A stretch of DNA of 64,000 nucleotides from Clusia tigrina (Eukaryota > Arthropoda > Insecta > Diptera > Clusiidae), in the NCBI GenBank assembly GCA_920105625.2, contig OV050032.1, forward strand, positions 95,154,542 to 95,218,541, in the 5' to 3' direction. Under the pieces are notes generated by a model. That model was not told the DNA's origin, did no database searches, and saw only the letters and a list, made by a program, of their open reading frames with translations. How positions within the stretch are numbered: position 1 is the stretch's first letter; every line of letters begins with the position of its first letter. The translations under genes and the position numbers were made by a program. Below are positions 24,687 through 37,900 of this stretch, one piece after another.

Positions 24687-26770
24687 ACCTTGAAATTTTG
24701 TAACAATAAAGTACTCGAGCCTCTTGTCAATTTAAGCTATCGCTCAAAACTATGCTACCCTAGAGTCCCAAATCAAACACTGATAAAACTTCAAATAGCC
24801 CTAACTTCTATACAGTACGTCCTACACATATCAAAGTTTGCAATATACAAATGCTTGTAACTTTTTACTGGAGCGTCATAAAACCTTGAAATTCTGTAAT
24901 AATAAAGTACTCGAGCATCTTGTCAATTTAAGTTATCGCTCAAAACTATGCTACCCTAGAGTCCCAAATCAAACACTGATAAAACTTCAAACGCCCCTAA
25001 CTTCTATACGGTACGTCCTACACCTATCAAAGTTTGCAACATACAAATGCTTGTAACTTTTTACTGGAGCGTCATAAAACCTTGAAATTTTGTAACTATA
25101 AAGTACTCGAGCCTCTTGTCAATTTAAGCCATCGCTCAAAGCTATGCTACCCTAGAGTCCCAAATCAAACACTGATAAAACTTTAAATGGCCCTAACTTC
25201 TATACGGTACATCCTACACCTATCAAAGTTTGCAACATACAAATGCTTGTAACTTTTTACTGGAGCGTCATAAAACCTTGAAGTTTTGTAACAATAAAGT
25301 AATCGAGCCTTTTGTCAATTTTAGCCATCGCTCAAAGCTATGCTACCCTAGAGTCCCAAATCAAACACTGATAAAACTTCAAACGCCCCTAACTTCTATA
25401 CGGTACGTCCTACACCTATCAAAGTTTGCAACATACAAATGCTTGTAACTTTTTACTGGAGCGTCATAAAACCTTGAAATTTTGTAACAATAAAGTACTC
25501 GAGCCTCTTGTCAATTTAAGCTATCGCTCAAAGCTATGCTACCCATGAGTCCCAAATCAAACACTGATAAAACTTCAGATGGCCCTTACTTCTTTACGGT
25601 ACGTCCTACACCTATAATGTTGGCAACATTCAAATGCTTGTAACTTTTTACTGGAGCGTCATAAAACCTTAAATTTTTGTAACAATAAAGTACCCGAGCC
25701 TCTTGTCAATTTAAGCTATCGCTCAAAGCTATGCTACCCTTGGGTCCCAAATCAAACACTGATAAAACTTCAAATGGCCCTAACTTATTTACGGTACGTC
25801 CTACAACTATCAAAGTTGGCAACATACAAATGCTTGTAACTTTTTACTGGAGCGTCATAAAACCTTGAAATTTTGTAACAATAAAGTACTCGAGCCTCTT
25901 GTCAATTTAAGCTATCGCTCAAAGCTATGCTACCCATGAGTCCCAAATCAAACACTGATAAAACTTCAGATGGCCCTAACTTCTTTACGGTACGTCCTAC
26001 ACCTATCAAAGTTGGCAACATACAAATGCTTGTAACTTTTTACTGGAGCGTCATAAAACCTTGAAATTTTGTAACAGTAAAGTACCCGAGCCTCTTGTCA
26101 ATTTAAGCCATCGCTCAAAGCTATGCTACCCTTGAGTCCCAAATCAAACACTGATAAAACTTCACACGGCCCTAACTTCTATACGGTATGTCCTACACCT
26201 ATCAAAGTTTGCAACATACAAATGCTTGTAACTTTTTACTAGAGCGTCATAAAACCTTGAAATTTTGTAACAATAAAGTACTCGAGCCTCTTGTCAATTT
26301 AAGCCATCGCTCAAAGCTATGCTACCCTTGCGTCCCAAATCAAACACTGATAAAACTTCAAATGGACCTAACTTCTATACGGTACGTCCTACACCTATCA
26401 AAGTTTGCAACATACCAATGCTTGTAACTTTTTACTGGAGCGTCATAAAACCTTGATATTTAGTATCAATAAAGTACTCGACCCTCTTGTCAATTTAAGC
26501 TATCGCTCAAAGCTATGCTACCCTTGAGTCCCAAATCAAACATTGATAAAACTTCAAATGGCCCTAACTTCTTTACGGTACGTCCTACACCTATCAAAGT
26601 TGGCAACATACAAATGCTTGTAACTTTTTACTGGAGCGTCATAAAACCTTGAAATTTTGTAACAATAAAGTACTCGAGCCTCTTGTCAATTTAAGCCATC
26701 GCTCAAAGCTATGCTACCCTTGAGTCCCAAATCAAACACTGTTAAAACTTCAAATGGCCCTAACGTCTTT
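24687..26770 (+). repeat. Block repeated at 22-monomer spacing, copy 2
   Basis: This is the partner of 20,375-22,460. The monomer at 25,471 is a patchwork: its middle has CCCATGAG and CAGATGG, the state of a monomer two units downstream (about 25,934), and its end returns to the expected AATGTTGGCAACATTC. A base is lost in CCTATAATG near 25,612. Homology ends near 26,770, where CTACTCCTATC replaces the expected sequence. Confidence 0.84.
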
Positions 26771-27368
26771 ACGGTACGTCCTACTCCTATCAAAGTTTGC
26801 AACATACAAATGCTTGTATCTTTTTACTGGAGCGTCATAAAACCTTGAAATTTTGTAACAATAAAGTACTCGAGCCTCTTGTCAATTTAAGCTATCGCTC
26901 AAAACTATGCTACCCTAGAGTCCCAAATCAAACACTGATAAAACTTCAAATAGCCCTAACTTCTATACGGTACGTCCTACACATATCAAAGTTTGCAACA
27001 TACAAATGCTTGTAACTTTTTACTGGAGCGTCATAAAACCTTGAAATTTTGTAACAATAAAGTACTCGAGCCTCTTGTCAATTTAAGCCATCGCTCAAAG
27101 CTATGCTACCCTAGAGTCCCAAATCAAACACTGATAAAACTTCAAACGCCCCTAACTTCTTTACGGTACGTTCTACACCAATCAAAGTTTGCAACATACA
27201 AATGCTTGTAACTTTTTACTGGAGCGTCATAAAACCTTGAAATTTTGTAACAATAAAGTACTCGAGCCTCTTGTCAATTTAAGCCATCGCTCAAAGCTAT
27301 ACTACCCTTGCGTCCCAAATCAAATACTGATAAAACTTCAAATGGTCCTAACTTCTATACGGTACGTC

Positions 27369-28931
27369 CCACACCTATCAAAGTTTGCAACATACAAATG
27401 CTTGTATCTTTTTACTGGAGCGTCATAAAACCTTGAAATTTTGTAACAATAAAGTACTCGAGCCTCTTGTCAATTTAAGCCATCGCTCAAAGCTATGCTA
27501 CCCTTGAGTCCCAAATCAAAAACTGATAAAACTTCAAATGGCCCTAACTTCTTTACGGTACGTCCTACACCTATCAAAGTTTGCAACATACAAATGCTTG
27601 TATCTTTTTACTGGAACTTCATTAAACCTTGAAGTTTTGTAACAATAAAGTACCCGAGCCTCTTGTCAATTTAAGCTATCGCTCAAAGCTATGCTACCCT
27701 TGGGTCCCAAATCAAACACTGATAAAACTTCAAATGGCCCTAACTTATTTACGGTACGTCCTACAACTATCAAAGTTGGCAACATACAAATGCTTGTAAC
27801 TTTTTACTGGAGCGTCATAAAACCTTGAAATTTTGTAACAATAAAGTACTCGAGCATCTTGTCAATTTAAGTTGTCGCTCAAAGCTATGCTACCCTAGAG
27901 TCCCAAATCAAACACTGATAAAACTTCAAACGCCCCTAACTTCTATACGGTACGTCCTACACCTATCAAAGTACATTCAAATGCTTGTAACTTTTTACTG
28001 GAGCGTCATAAAACCTTGAAATTTTGTAACAGTAAAGTACCCGAGCCTCTTGTCAATTTAAGCCATCGCTCAAAGCTATGCTACCCTTGAGTCCCAAATC
28101 AAACACTGATAAAACTTCACACGGCCCTAACTTCTATACGGTATGTCCTACACCTATCAAAGTTTGCAACATACAAATGCTTGTAACTTTTTACTAGAGC
28201 GTCATAAAACCTTGAAATTTTGTAACAATAAAGTACTCGAGCCTCTTGTTAATTTAAGCCATCGCTCAAAGCTATGCTACCCTTGAGTCCCAAATCAAAC
28301 ACTGATAAAACTTCAAATGGCCCTAACTTCTATACGGTACGTCCTACACCTATCAAAGTTTGCAACATACAAATGCTTGTAACTTTTTACTGGAGCGTCA
28401 TAAAACCTTGAAATTTAGTATCAATAAAGTACTCGACCCTCTTGTCAATTTAAGCTATCGCTCAAAGCTATGCTACCCTTGAGTCCCAAATCAAACATTG
28501 ATAAAACTTCAAATGGCCTTAGCTTCTTTACGGTACGTCCTACACCTATCAAAGTTGGCAACATACAAATGCTTGTAACTTTTTACTGGAGCGTCATAAA
28601 ACCTTGAAATTTTGTAACAATAAAGTACTCGAGCCTCTTGTCAATGTAAGCCATCGCTCAAAGCTATGCTACCCTTGAGTCCCAAATCAAACACTGTTAA
28701 AACTTCAAATGGCCCTAACGTCTTTACGGTACGTCCTACACCTATCAAAGTTTGCAACATACAAATGCTTGTAACTTTTTACTGGAGCGTCATAAAACCT
28801 TGAAATTTTGTAACAATGAAGTTCCCGAGCCTCTTGTCATTTTAAGCTATCGCTCAAAGCTATGCTACCCTTGAGTCCCAAATCAAACACTGATAAATAT
28901 TCAAATGGCCCTAACTTCTATACGGTACGTC
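27369..28931 (+). repeat. 8-monomer higher-order repeat (1,563 bp), copy 1
   Basis: Shared markers with the next 1,563 bp are CGTCCCACACC (27,365/28,928), AAAAACTG, GGAACTTCATTAAACC (27,613/29,176), GTTGTCGCTC (27,870/29,433), the 5-bp deletion CAAAGTACATTC (27,968/29,531) and CAATGTAAGCC (28,643). The period is 8 x 196 minus 5. Only a handful of substitutions were noted, for example CTTGAG at 28,283 against CTTGCG at 29,846. Confidence 0.92.
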
Positions 28932-30494
28932 CCACACCTATCAAAGTTTGCAACATACAAATGCTTGTATCTTTTTACTGGAGCGTCATAAAACCTTGAA
29001 ATTTTGTAACAATAAAGTACTCGAGCCTCTTGTCAATTTAAGCCATCGCTCAAAGCTATGCTACCCTTGAGTCCCAAATCAAAAACTGATAAAACTTCAA
29101 ATGGCCCTAACTTCTTTACGGTACGTCCTACACCTATCAAAGTTTGCAACATACAAATGCTTGTATCTTTTTACTGGAACTTCATTAAACCTTGAAGTTT
29201 TGTAACAATAAAGTACCCGAGCCTCTTGTCAATTTAAGCTATCGCTCAAAGCTATGCTACCCTTGGGTCCCAAATCAAACACTGATAAAACTTCAAATGG
29301 CCCTAACTTATTTACGGTACGTCCTACAACTATCAAAGTTGGCAACATACAAATGCTTGTAACTTTTTACTGGAGCGTCATAAAACCTTGAAATTTTGTA
29401 ACAATAAAGTACTCGAGCATCTTGTCAATTTAAGTTGTCGCTCAAAGCTATGCTACCCTAGAGTCCCAAATCAAACACTGATAAAACTTCAAACGCCCCT
29501 AACTTCTATACGGTACGTCCTACACCTATCAAAGTACATTCAAATGCTTGTAACTTTTTACTGGAGCGTCATAAAACCTTGAAATTTTGTAACAGTAAAG
29601 TACCCGAGCCTCTTGTCAATTTAAGCCATCGCTCAAAGCTATGCTACCCTTGAGTCCCAAATCAAACACTGATAAAACTTCACACGGCCCTAACTTCTAT
29701 ACGGTATGTCCTACACCTATCAAAGTTTGCAACATACAAATGCTTGTAACTTTTTACTAGAGCGTCATAAAACCTTGAAATTTTGTAACAATAAAGTACT
29801 CGAGCCTCTTGTTAATTTAAGCCATCGCTCAAAGCTATGCTACCCTTGCGTCCCAAATCAAACACTGATAAAACTTCAAATGGCCCTAACTTCTATACGG
29901 TACGTCCTACACCTATCAAAGTTTGCAACATACAAATGCTTGTAACTTTTTACTGGAGCGTCATAAAACCTTGAAATTTAGTATCAATAAAGTACTCGAC
30001 CCTCTTGTCAATTTAAGCTATCGCTCAAAGCTATGCTACCCTTGAGTCCCAAATCAAACATTGATAAAACTTCAAATGGCCCTAACTTCTTTACGGTACG
30101 TCCTACACCTATCAAAGTTGGCAACATACAAATGCTTGTAACTTTTTACTGGAGCGTCATAAAACCTTGAAATTTTGTAACAATAAAGTACTCGAGCCTC
30201 TTGTCAATGTAAGCCATCGCTCAAAGCTATGCTACCCTTGAGTCCCAAATCAAACACTGTTAAAACTTCAAATGGCCCTAACGTCTTTACGGTACGTCCT
30301 ACACCTATCAAAGTTTGCAACATTCAAATGCTTGTAACTTTTTACTGGAGCGTCATAAAACCTTGAAATTTTGTAACAATGAAGTTCCCGAGCCTCTTGT
30401 CATTTTAAGCTATCGCTCAAAGCTATGCTACCCTTGAGTCCCAAATCAAACACTGATAAATATTCAAATGGCCCTAACTTCTATACGGTACGTC
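28932..30494 (+). repeat. 8-monomer higher-order repeat, copy 2
   Basis: This is a tandem copy of 27,369-28,931 that carries the same 5-bp deletion in the monomer at 29,385. It ends near 30,494, since the next monomer (30,556) has AACAATATAG, unlike 28,993. The combination also resembles 7,255-7,566, so this right edge joins older region I material. Confidence 0.92.
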
Positions 30495-31128
30495 CTACAC
30501 CTATCAAAGTTTGCAACATACAAATGCTTGTATCTTTTTACTGGAGCGTCATAAAACCTTGAAGTTTTGTAACAATATAGTACTCGAGCCTCTTGTCAAT
30601 TTAAGCCATCGCTCAAAGCTATGCTACCCTTGAGTCCCAAATCAAACACTGATAAAACTACAAATGGCCCTAACTGCTATACGGTACGTCCTACACCTAT
30701 CAAAGTTTGCAACATACAAATGCTTGTATCTTTTTACTGGAGCGTCATAAAACCTTGAAATTTTGTAACAATAAAGTACTCGAACCTCTTGTTAATTTAA
30801 GCCATCGCTCAAAGCTATGCTACCCTTGAGTCCCAAATCAAACACTGATAAAACTTCAAATGGCCCTAACTTCTTTACGGTACGTCCTACTCCTATCAAA
30901 GTTTGCAACATATAACTTATAACTTTTTACTGGAGCGTCATAAAACCTTGAAGTTTTGTAACAATAAAGTACTCGAGCATCTTGTCAATTTAAGTTATCG
31001 CTCAAAACTATGCTACCCTAGAGTCCCAAATCAAACACTGATAAAACTTCAAATGGCCCTAACATCTATACGGTACGTCCTACACCTATCAAAGTTTGCA
31101 ACATACAAATGCTTGTATCTTTTTACTG

Positions 31129-31131
31129 GAG
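31129..31131. repeat. 88-bp deletion junction fusing two monomers
   Basis: TTTTACTGGAG runs straight into TCCCAAATC, joining monomer position 187 to position 80 of the next unit. The two units together span 304 bp, where 392 is usual. The three bases GAG are shared by both parents at the joint (ACTGGAG and CTAGAG/TTGAG), a short microhomology. The homologous place in copy 2 (about 35,352-35,440) is intact, so the loss is private. Confidence 0.93.
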
Positions 31132-32816
31132 TCCCAAATCAAACACTGATAAAACTTCAAATAGCCCTAACTTCTATACGGTACGTCCTACACATATCAA
31201 AGTTTGCAACATACAAATGCTTGTAACTTTTTACTGGAGCGTCATAAAACCTTGAAATTTTGTAATAATAAAGTACTCGAGCATCTTGTCAATTTAAGTT
31301 ATCGCTCAAAACTATGCTACCCTAGAGTCCCAAATCAAACACTGATAAAACTTCAAACGCCCCTAACTTCTATACGGTACGTCCTACACCTATCAAAGTT
31401 TGCAACATACAAATGCTTGTAACTTTTTACTGGAGCGTCATAAAACCTTGAAATTTTGTAACAATAAAGTACTCGAGCCTCTTGTCAATTTAAGCCATCG
31501 CTCAAAGCTATGCTACCCTAGAGTCCCAAATCAAACACTGATAAAACTTCAAACGCCCCTAACTTCTTTACGGTACGTTCTACACCAATCAAAGTTTGCA
31601 ACATACAAATGCTTGTAACTTTTTACTGGAGCGTCATAAAACCTTGAAATTTTGTAACAATAAAGTACTCGAGCCTCTTGTCAATTTAAGCCATCGCTCA
31701 AAGCTATACTACCCTTGCGTCCCAAATCAAATACTGATAAAACTTCAAATGGCCCTAACTTCTATACGGTACGTCCTACACCTATCAAAGTTTGCAACAT
31801 ACAAATGCTTGTATCTTTTTACTGGAGCGTCATAAAACCTTGAAATTGTGTAACAATAAAGTACTCGAGCCTCTTGTCAATTTAAGCCATCGCTCAAAGC
31901 TATGCTACCCTTGAGTCCCAAATCAAAAACTGATAAAACTTCAAATGGCCCTAACTTCTTTACGGTACGTCCTACACCTATCAAAGTTTGCAACATACAA
32001 ATGCTTGTATCTTTTTACTGGAACTTCATAAAACCTTGGAATTTTGTAACAATAAAGTACTCGAGCATCTTGTCAATTTAAGTTATCGCCCAAAACTAAT
32101 CTACCCTAGAGTCCCAAATCAAACACTGATAAAACTTCAAATGGCCCTAACTTCTATACGGTACGTCCTAAACCTATCAAAGTTTGCAACATACAAATGC
32201 TTGTATCTTTATACTGGAGCGTCATAAAACCTTGAAATTTTGAGACAATAAAGTACTCGAGCCTCTTGTCAATTTAAGCTATCGATCAAATCTATGCTAC
32301 CCTAAAGTCCCAAATCAAACACTGATAAAACTTCAAATGGCCTTAACTTCTATACGGTACGTCCTACACCTATCAAAGTTTGCAACATACAAATGCTTGT
32401 ATCTTTTTACTGGAGCGTAATAAAACCTTGAAGTTTTGTAACAATAAAGTACCCGAGCCTCTTGTCAATTTAAGCTATCGCTCAAAACTATGCTACCCTA
32501 GAGTCCCAAATCAAACACTGATAAAACTTCAAACGCCCCTAACTTCTATACGGTACGTCCTACACCTATCAAAGTTGGCAACATTCAAATGCTTGTAACT
32601 TTTTACTGGAGCGTCATAAAACCTTGAAATTTTGTAACAATAAAGTACTCGAGCCTCTTGTCAATTTAAGTCATCGCTCAAAGCTATGCTACCCTAGAGT
32701 CCCAAATCAAACACTGATAAAACTTCAAATGGCCCTAACTTCTATACGGTATGTCCTACGCCTATCAAAGTTTGCAACATATAAATGCTTGTAACTTTTT
32801 ACTGGAGCGTCATAAA

Positions 32817-34384
32817 ACCTTGAAATTTTGTACCAATAAAGTACCCGAGCCTCTTGTCAATTTAAGCTATCGCTCAAAGCTATGCTACGCTTGAGTCCCA
32901 AATCAAACACTGATAAAACTTCAAATGGCCCTAACTTCTATACGGTACGTCCTACACCTATCAGAGTTTGCAACATACAAATGCTTTTAACTTTTTACTG
33001 GAGCGTCATAAAACCTTGAAATTGTGTAACAATACAGTACTCGAGCATCTTGTCAATTTAAGTTATCGCTCAAAACTATGCTACCCTAGAGTCCCAAATC
33101 AAACACTGATAAAACTTCAAACACCCCTAACTTCTATACGGTACGTCCTATACCTATCAAAGTTTGCAACATACAAATGCTTGTAACTTTTTACTGGAGC
33201 GTCATAAGACCTCGAAATTTTGTAACAATAAAGTACTCGAGCCTCTTGTCAATTGAAGCCATCGCTCAAAGCTATGCTACCCTTGAGTCCCAAATCAAAC
33301 ACTGATAAAACTTCAAATGGCCCTAACTTCTATACGGTACGTCCTACACCTATCAAAGTTTGCAACATACAAATGCTTGTAACTTTTTACTGGAGCGTCA
33401 TAAAACCTTGAAATTTTGTAACAATAAAGTACTCGAGCCTCTTGTCAATTTAAGCCATCGCTCAAAGCTATGCTACCCTTGAGTCCCAAATCAAACACTG
33501 ATAAAACTTCAAATGGCCCTAATTTCTATACGGTACGTCCTACACCTATCAAAGTTTGCAACATACAAATGCTTGTAACTTTTTACTGGAGCGTCATAAA
33601 ACCTTGAAATTTTGTAACAATAAAGTACCCGAGCCTCTTGTCAATTTAAGCTATCGCTCAAAGCTATGCTACGCGTGAGTCCCAAATCAAACACTGATAA
33701 AATTTCAAATGGCCCTAACTTCTATACGGTACGTCCTACACCTATCAAAGTTTGCAACATACAAATGCTTTTAACTTTTTACTGGAGCGTCATAAAACCT
33801 TGAAATTGTGTAACAATAAAGTACTCGAGCATCTTGTCAATTTAAGTTATCGCGCAAAACTATGCTACCCTAGAGTCCCAAATCAAACACTGATAAAACT
33901 TCAAACACCCCTAACTTCTATACGGTACGTCCTACACCTATCAAAGTTTGCAACATACAAATGCTTGTAACTTTTTACTGGAGCGTCATAAAACCTCGAA
34001 ATTTTGTAACAATAAAGTACTCGAGCCTCTTGTCAATTTAAGCCATCGCTCAAAGCTATGCTACCCTTGAGTCCCAAATCAAACACTGATAAAACTTCAA
34101 ATGGCCCTAACTTCTATACGGTACGTCCTACACCTATCAAAGTTTGCAACATACAAATGCTTGTAAATTTTTACTGGAGCGTCATAAAACCTTGAAATTT
34201 TGTAACAATAAAGTACTCGAGCCTCTCGTCAATTTAAGCTATCGCTCAAAGCTATGCTACCCTAGAGTCCCAAATCAAACACTGATAAAACTTCAATTGG
34301 CCCTAACTTCTATACGGTACGTCCTACACCTATCAAAGTTTGCAACATACAAATGATTGTATCTTTTTACTGGAGCGTCATAAA
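32817..34384 (+). repeat. Tandem tetramer pair (2 x 784 bp)
   Basis: Monomers at 32,817, 33,013 and 33,209 (TACGCTTGAG; TGCTTTTAACT before AAATTGTGTAAC with CAAACACCCC; ACCTCGAAATTT) have partners 784 bp on at 33,601, 33,797 and 33,993. The equivalent place in copy 2 of the 22-mer (37,126-37,690) has a single tetramer. That explains why the two 22-mers fall 784 bp out of step from there. Confidence 0.85.
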
Positions 34385-34972
34385 ACCTTGAAATTTTGTA
34401 ACAATAAAGATCTCGAGCCTCTTGTCAATTTAAGCCATCGCTCAAAGCTATGCTACCCTAGAGTCCCAAATCAAACACTGATAAAACTTCAAACGTCCCT
34501 AACTTCTATACGGTACGTCCTACACCTATCAAAGTTTGCAACATACAAATGCTTGTATCTTTTTACTGGAGCGTCATAAAACCTTGAAATGTTGTAACAA
34601 TAAAGTACTCGAGCCTCTTGTCAATTTAAGCTATCGCTCAAAACTATGCTATCCTAGAGCCCCAAATCAAACACTGATAAAACTTCAAATGGCCCTAACT
34701 TCTATAAGGTACGTCCTACACCTGTCAAAGTTTGCAACATACAAATGCTTGTATCTTTTTACTGGAGCGTCATAAAACCTTGAAGTTTTGTAACAATAAA
34801 GTACTCGAGCCTCTTGTCAATTTAATCCATCGCTCAAAGCTATGCTACCCTAGAGTCCCAAATCAAACACTGATAAAACTTCAAATGGCCCTAACTTCTA
34901 TACGGTACGTCCTACACCTATCAAAGTTTGCAACATACAAATGCTTGTATCTTTTTACTGGAGCGTCATAAA

Positions 34973-37900
34973 ACCTTGGAATTTTGTAACAATAAAGTAC
35001 TCGAACCTCTTGTTAATTTAAGCCATCGCTCAAAGCTATGCTACCCTTGAGTCCCAAATCAAACACTGATAAAACTTCAAATGGCCCTAACTTCTTTACG
35101 GTACGTCCTACTCCTATCAAAGTTTGCAACATATAACTTATAACTTTTTACTGGAGCGTCATAAAACCTTGAAGTTTTGTAACAATAAAGTACTCGAGCA
35201 TCTTGTCAATTTAAGTTATCGCTCAAAACTATGCTACCCTAGAGTCCCAAATCAAACACTGATAAAACTTCAAATGGCCCTAACATCTATACGGTACGTC
35301 CTACACCTATCAAAGTTTGCAACATACAAATGCTTGTATCTTTTTACTGGAGCGTCATAAAACCTTGAAATTTTGTAACAATAAAGTACTCGACCCTCTT
35401 GTCAATTTAAGCTATCGCTCAAAACTATGCTACCCTAGAGTCCCAAATCAAACACTGATAAAACTTCAAATAGCCCTAACTTCTATACGGTACGTCCCAC
35501 ACATATCAAAGTTTGCAACATACAAATGCTTGTAACTTTTTACTGGAGCGTCATAAAACCTTGAAATTTTGTAATAATAAAGTACTCGAGCATCTTGTCA
35601 ATTTAAGTTATCGCTCAAAACTATGCTACCCTAGAGTCCCAAATCAAACACTGATAAAACTTCAAACGCCCCTAACTTCTATACGGTACGTCCTACACCT
35701 ATCAAAGTTTGCAACATACAAATGCTTGTAACTTTTTACTGGAGCGTCATAAAACCTTGAAATTTTGTAACAATAAAGTACTCGAGCCTCTTATCAATTT
35801 AAGCCATCGCTCAAAGCTATGCTACCCTAGAGTCCCAAATCAAACACTGATAAAACTTCAAACGCCCCTAACTTCTTTACGGTACGTTCTACACCAATCA
35901 AAGTTTGCAACATACAAATGCTTGTAACTTTTTACTGGAGCGTCATAAAACCTTGAAATTTTGTAACAATAAAGTACTCGAGCCTCTTGTCAATTTAAGC
36001 CATCGCTCAATGCTATACTACCCTTGCGTCCCAAATCAAATACTGATAAAACTTCAAATGGCCCTAACTTCTATACGGTACGTCCTACACCTATCAAAGT
36101 TTGCAACATACAAATGCTTGTATCTTTTTACTGGAGCGTCATAAAACCTTGAAATTTTGTAACAATAAAGTACTCGAGCCTCTTGTCAATTTAAGCCATC
36201 GCTCAAAGCTATGCTACCCTTGAGTCCCAAATCAAAAACTGATAAAACTTCAAATGGCCCTAACTTCTTTACGGTACGTCCTACACCTATCAAAGTTTGC
36301 AACATACAAATGCTTGTATCTTTTTACTGGAACTTCATAAAACCTTGAAGTTTTGTAACAATAAAGTACTCGAGCATCTTGTCAATTTAAGTTATCGCCC
36401 AAAACTATGCTACCCTAGAGTCCCAAATCAAACACTGATAAAACTTCAAATGGCCCTAACTTCTATACGGTACGTCCTAAACCTATCAAAGTTTGCAACA
36501 TACAAATGCTTGTATCTTTATACTGGAGCGTCATAAAACCTTGAAATTTTGAGACAATAAAGTACTCGAGCCTCTTGTCAATTTAAGCTATCGATCAAAT
36601 CTATGCTACCCTAAAGTCCCAAATCAAACACTGATAAAACTTCAAATGGCCTTAACTTCTATACGGTACGTCCTACACCTATCAAAGTTTGCAACATACA
36701 AATGCTTGTATCTTTTTACTGGAGCGTCATAAAACCTTGAAGTTTTGTAACAATAAAGTACCCGAGCCTCTTGTCAATTTAAGCTATCGATCAAATCTAT
36801 GCTACCCTAAAGTCCCAAATCAAACACTGATAAAACTTCAAATGGCCCTAACTTCTATACGGTACGTCCTACACCTATCAAAGTTGGCAACATTCAAATG
36901 CTTGTAACTTTTTACTGGAGCGTCATAAAACCTTGAAATTTTGTAACAATAAAGTACTCGAGCCTCTTGTCCATTTAAGCCATCGCTCAAAGCTATGCTA
37001 CCCTAGAGTCCCAAATCAAACACTGATAAAACTTCAAATGGCCCTAACTTCTATACGGTACGTCCTACACCTATCAAAGTTTGCAACATATAAATGCTTG
37101 TAACTTTTTACTGGAGCGTCATAAAACCTTGAAATTTTGTAACAATAAAGTACCCGAGCCTCTTGTCAATTTAAGCTATCGCTCAAAGCTATGCTACGCT
37201 TGAGTCCCAAATCAAACACTGATAAAACTTCAAATGGCCCTAACTTCTATACGGTACGTCCTACACCTATCAAAGTTTGCAACATACAAATGCTTTTAAC
37301 TTTTTACTGGAGCGTCATAAAACCTTGAAATTGTGTAACAATAAAGTACTCGAGCATCTTGTCAATTTAAGTTATCGCTCAAAACTATGCTACCCTAGAG
37401 TCCCAAATCAAACACTGATAAAACTTCAAACACCCCTAACTTCTATACGGTACGTCCTATACCTATCAAAGTTTGCAACATACAAATGCTTGTAACTTTT
37501 TACTGGAGCGTCATAAGACCTAGAAATTTTGTAACAATAAAGTACTCGAGCCTCTTGTCAATTGAAGCCATCGCTCAAAGCTATGCTACCCTTGAGTCCC
37601 AAATCAAACACTGATAAAACTTCAAATGGCCCTAACTTCTATACGGTACGTCCTACACCTATCAAAGTTTGCAACATACAAATGCTTGTAAATTTTTACT
37701 GGAGCGTCATAAATCCTTGAAATTTTGTAACAATAAAGTACTCGAGCCTCTCGTCAATTTAAGCTATCGCTCAAAGCTATGCTACCCTAGAGTCCCAAAT
37801 CAAACACTGATAAAACTTCAATTGACCCTAACTTCTATACGGTACGTCCTACACCTATCAAAGTTTGCAACATACAAATGCTTGTATCTTTTTACTGGAG

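Larger units (their letters stand above)
30752..34972 (+). repeat. 22-monomer higher-order repeat II, copy 1 (4,221 bp)
   Basis: It starts with the 193-bp TCGAACCTC/TAACTTATAAC monomer and matches the segment from 34,973. Other shared markers are GGTACGTTCTACACCAATC (31,572/35,881), CTATACTACCCTTGCG, GGAACTTCATAAAACC, CTTTATACTGGAG (32,207/36,516), TTGAGACAATAAAG, GATCAAATC and TGCTTTTAACT. It differs by an 88-bp deletion near 31,130 and an extra tetramer at 33,601. Confidence 0.9.
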
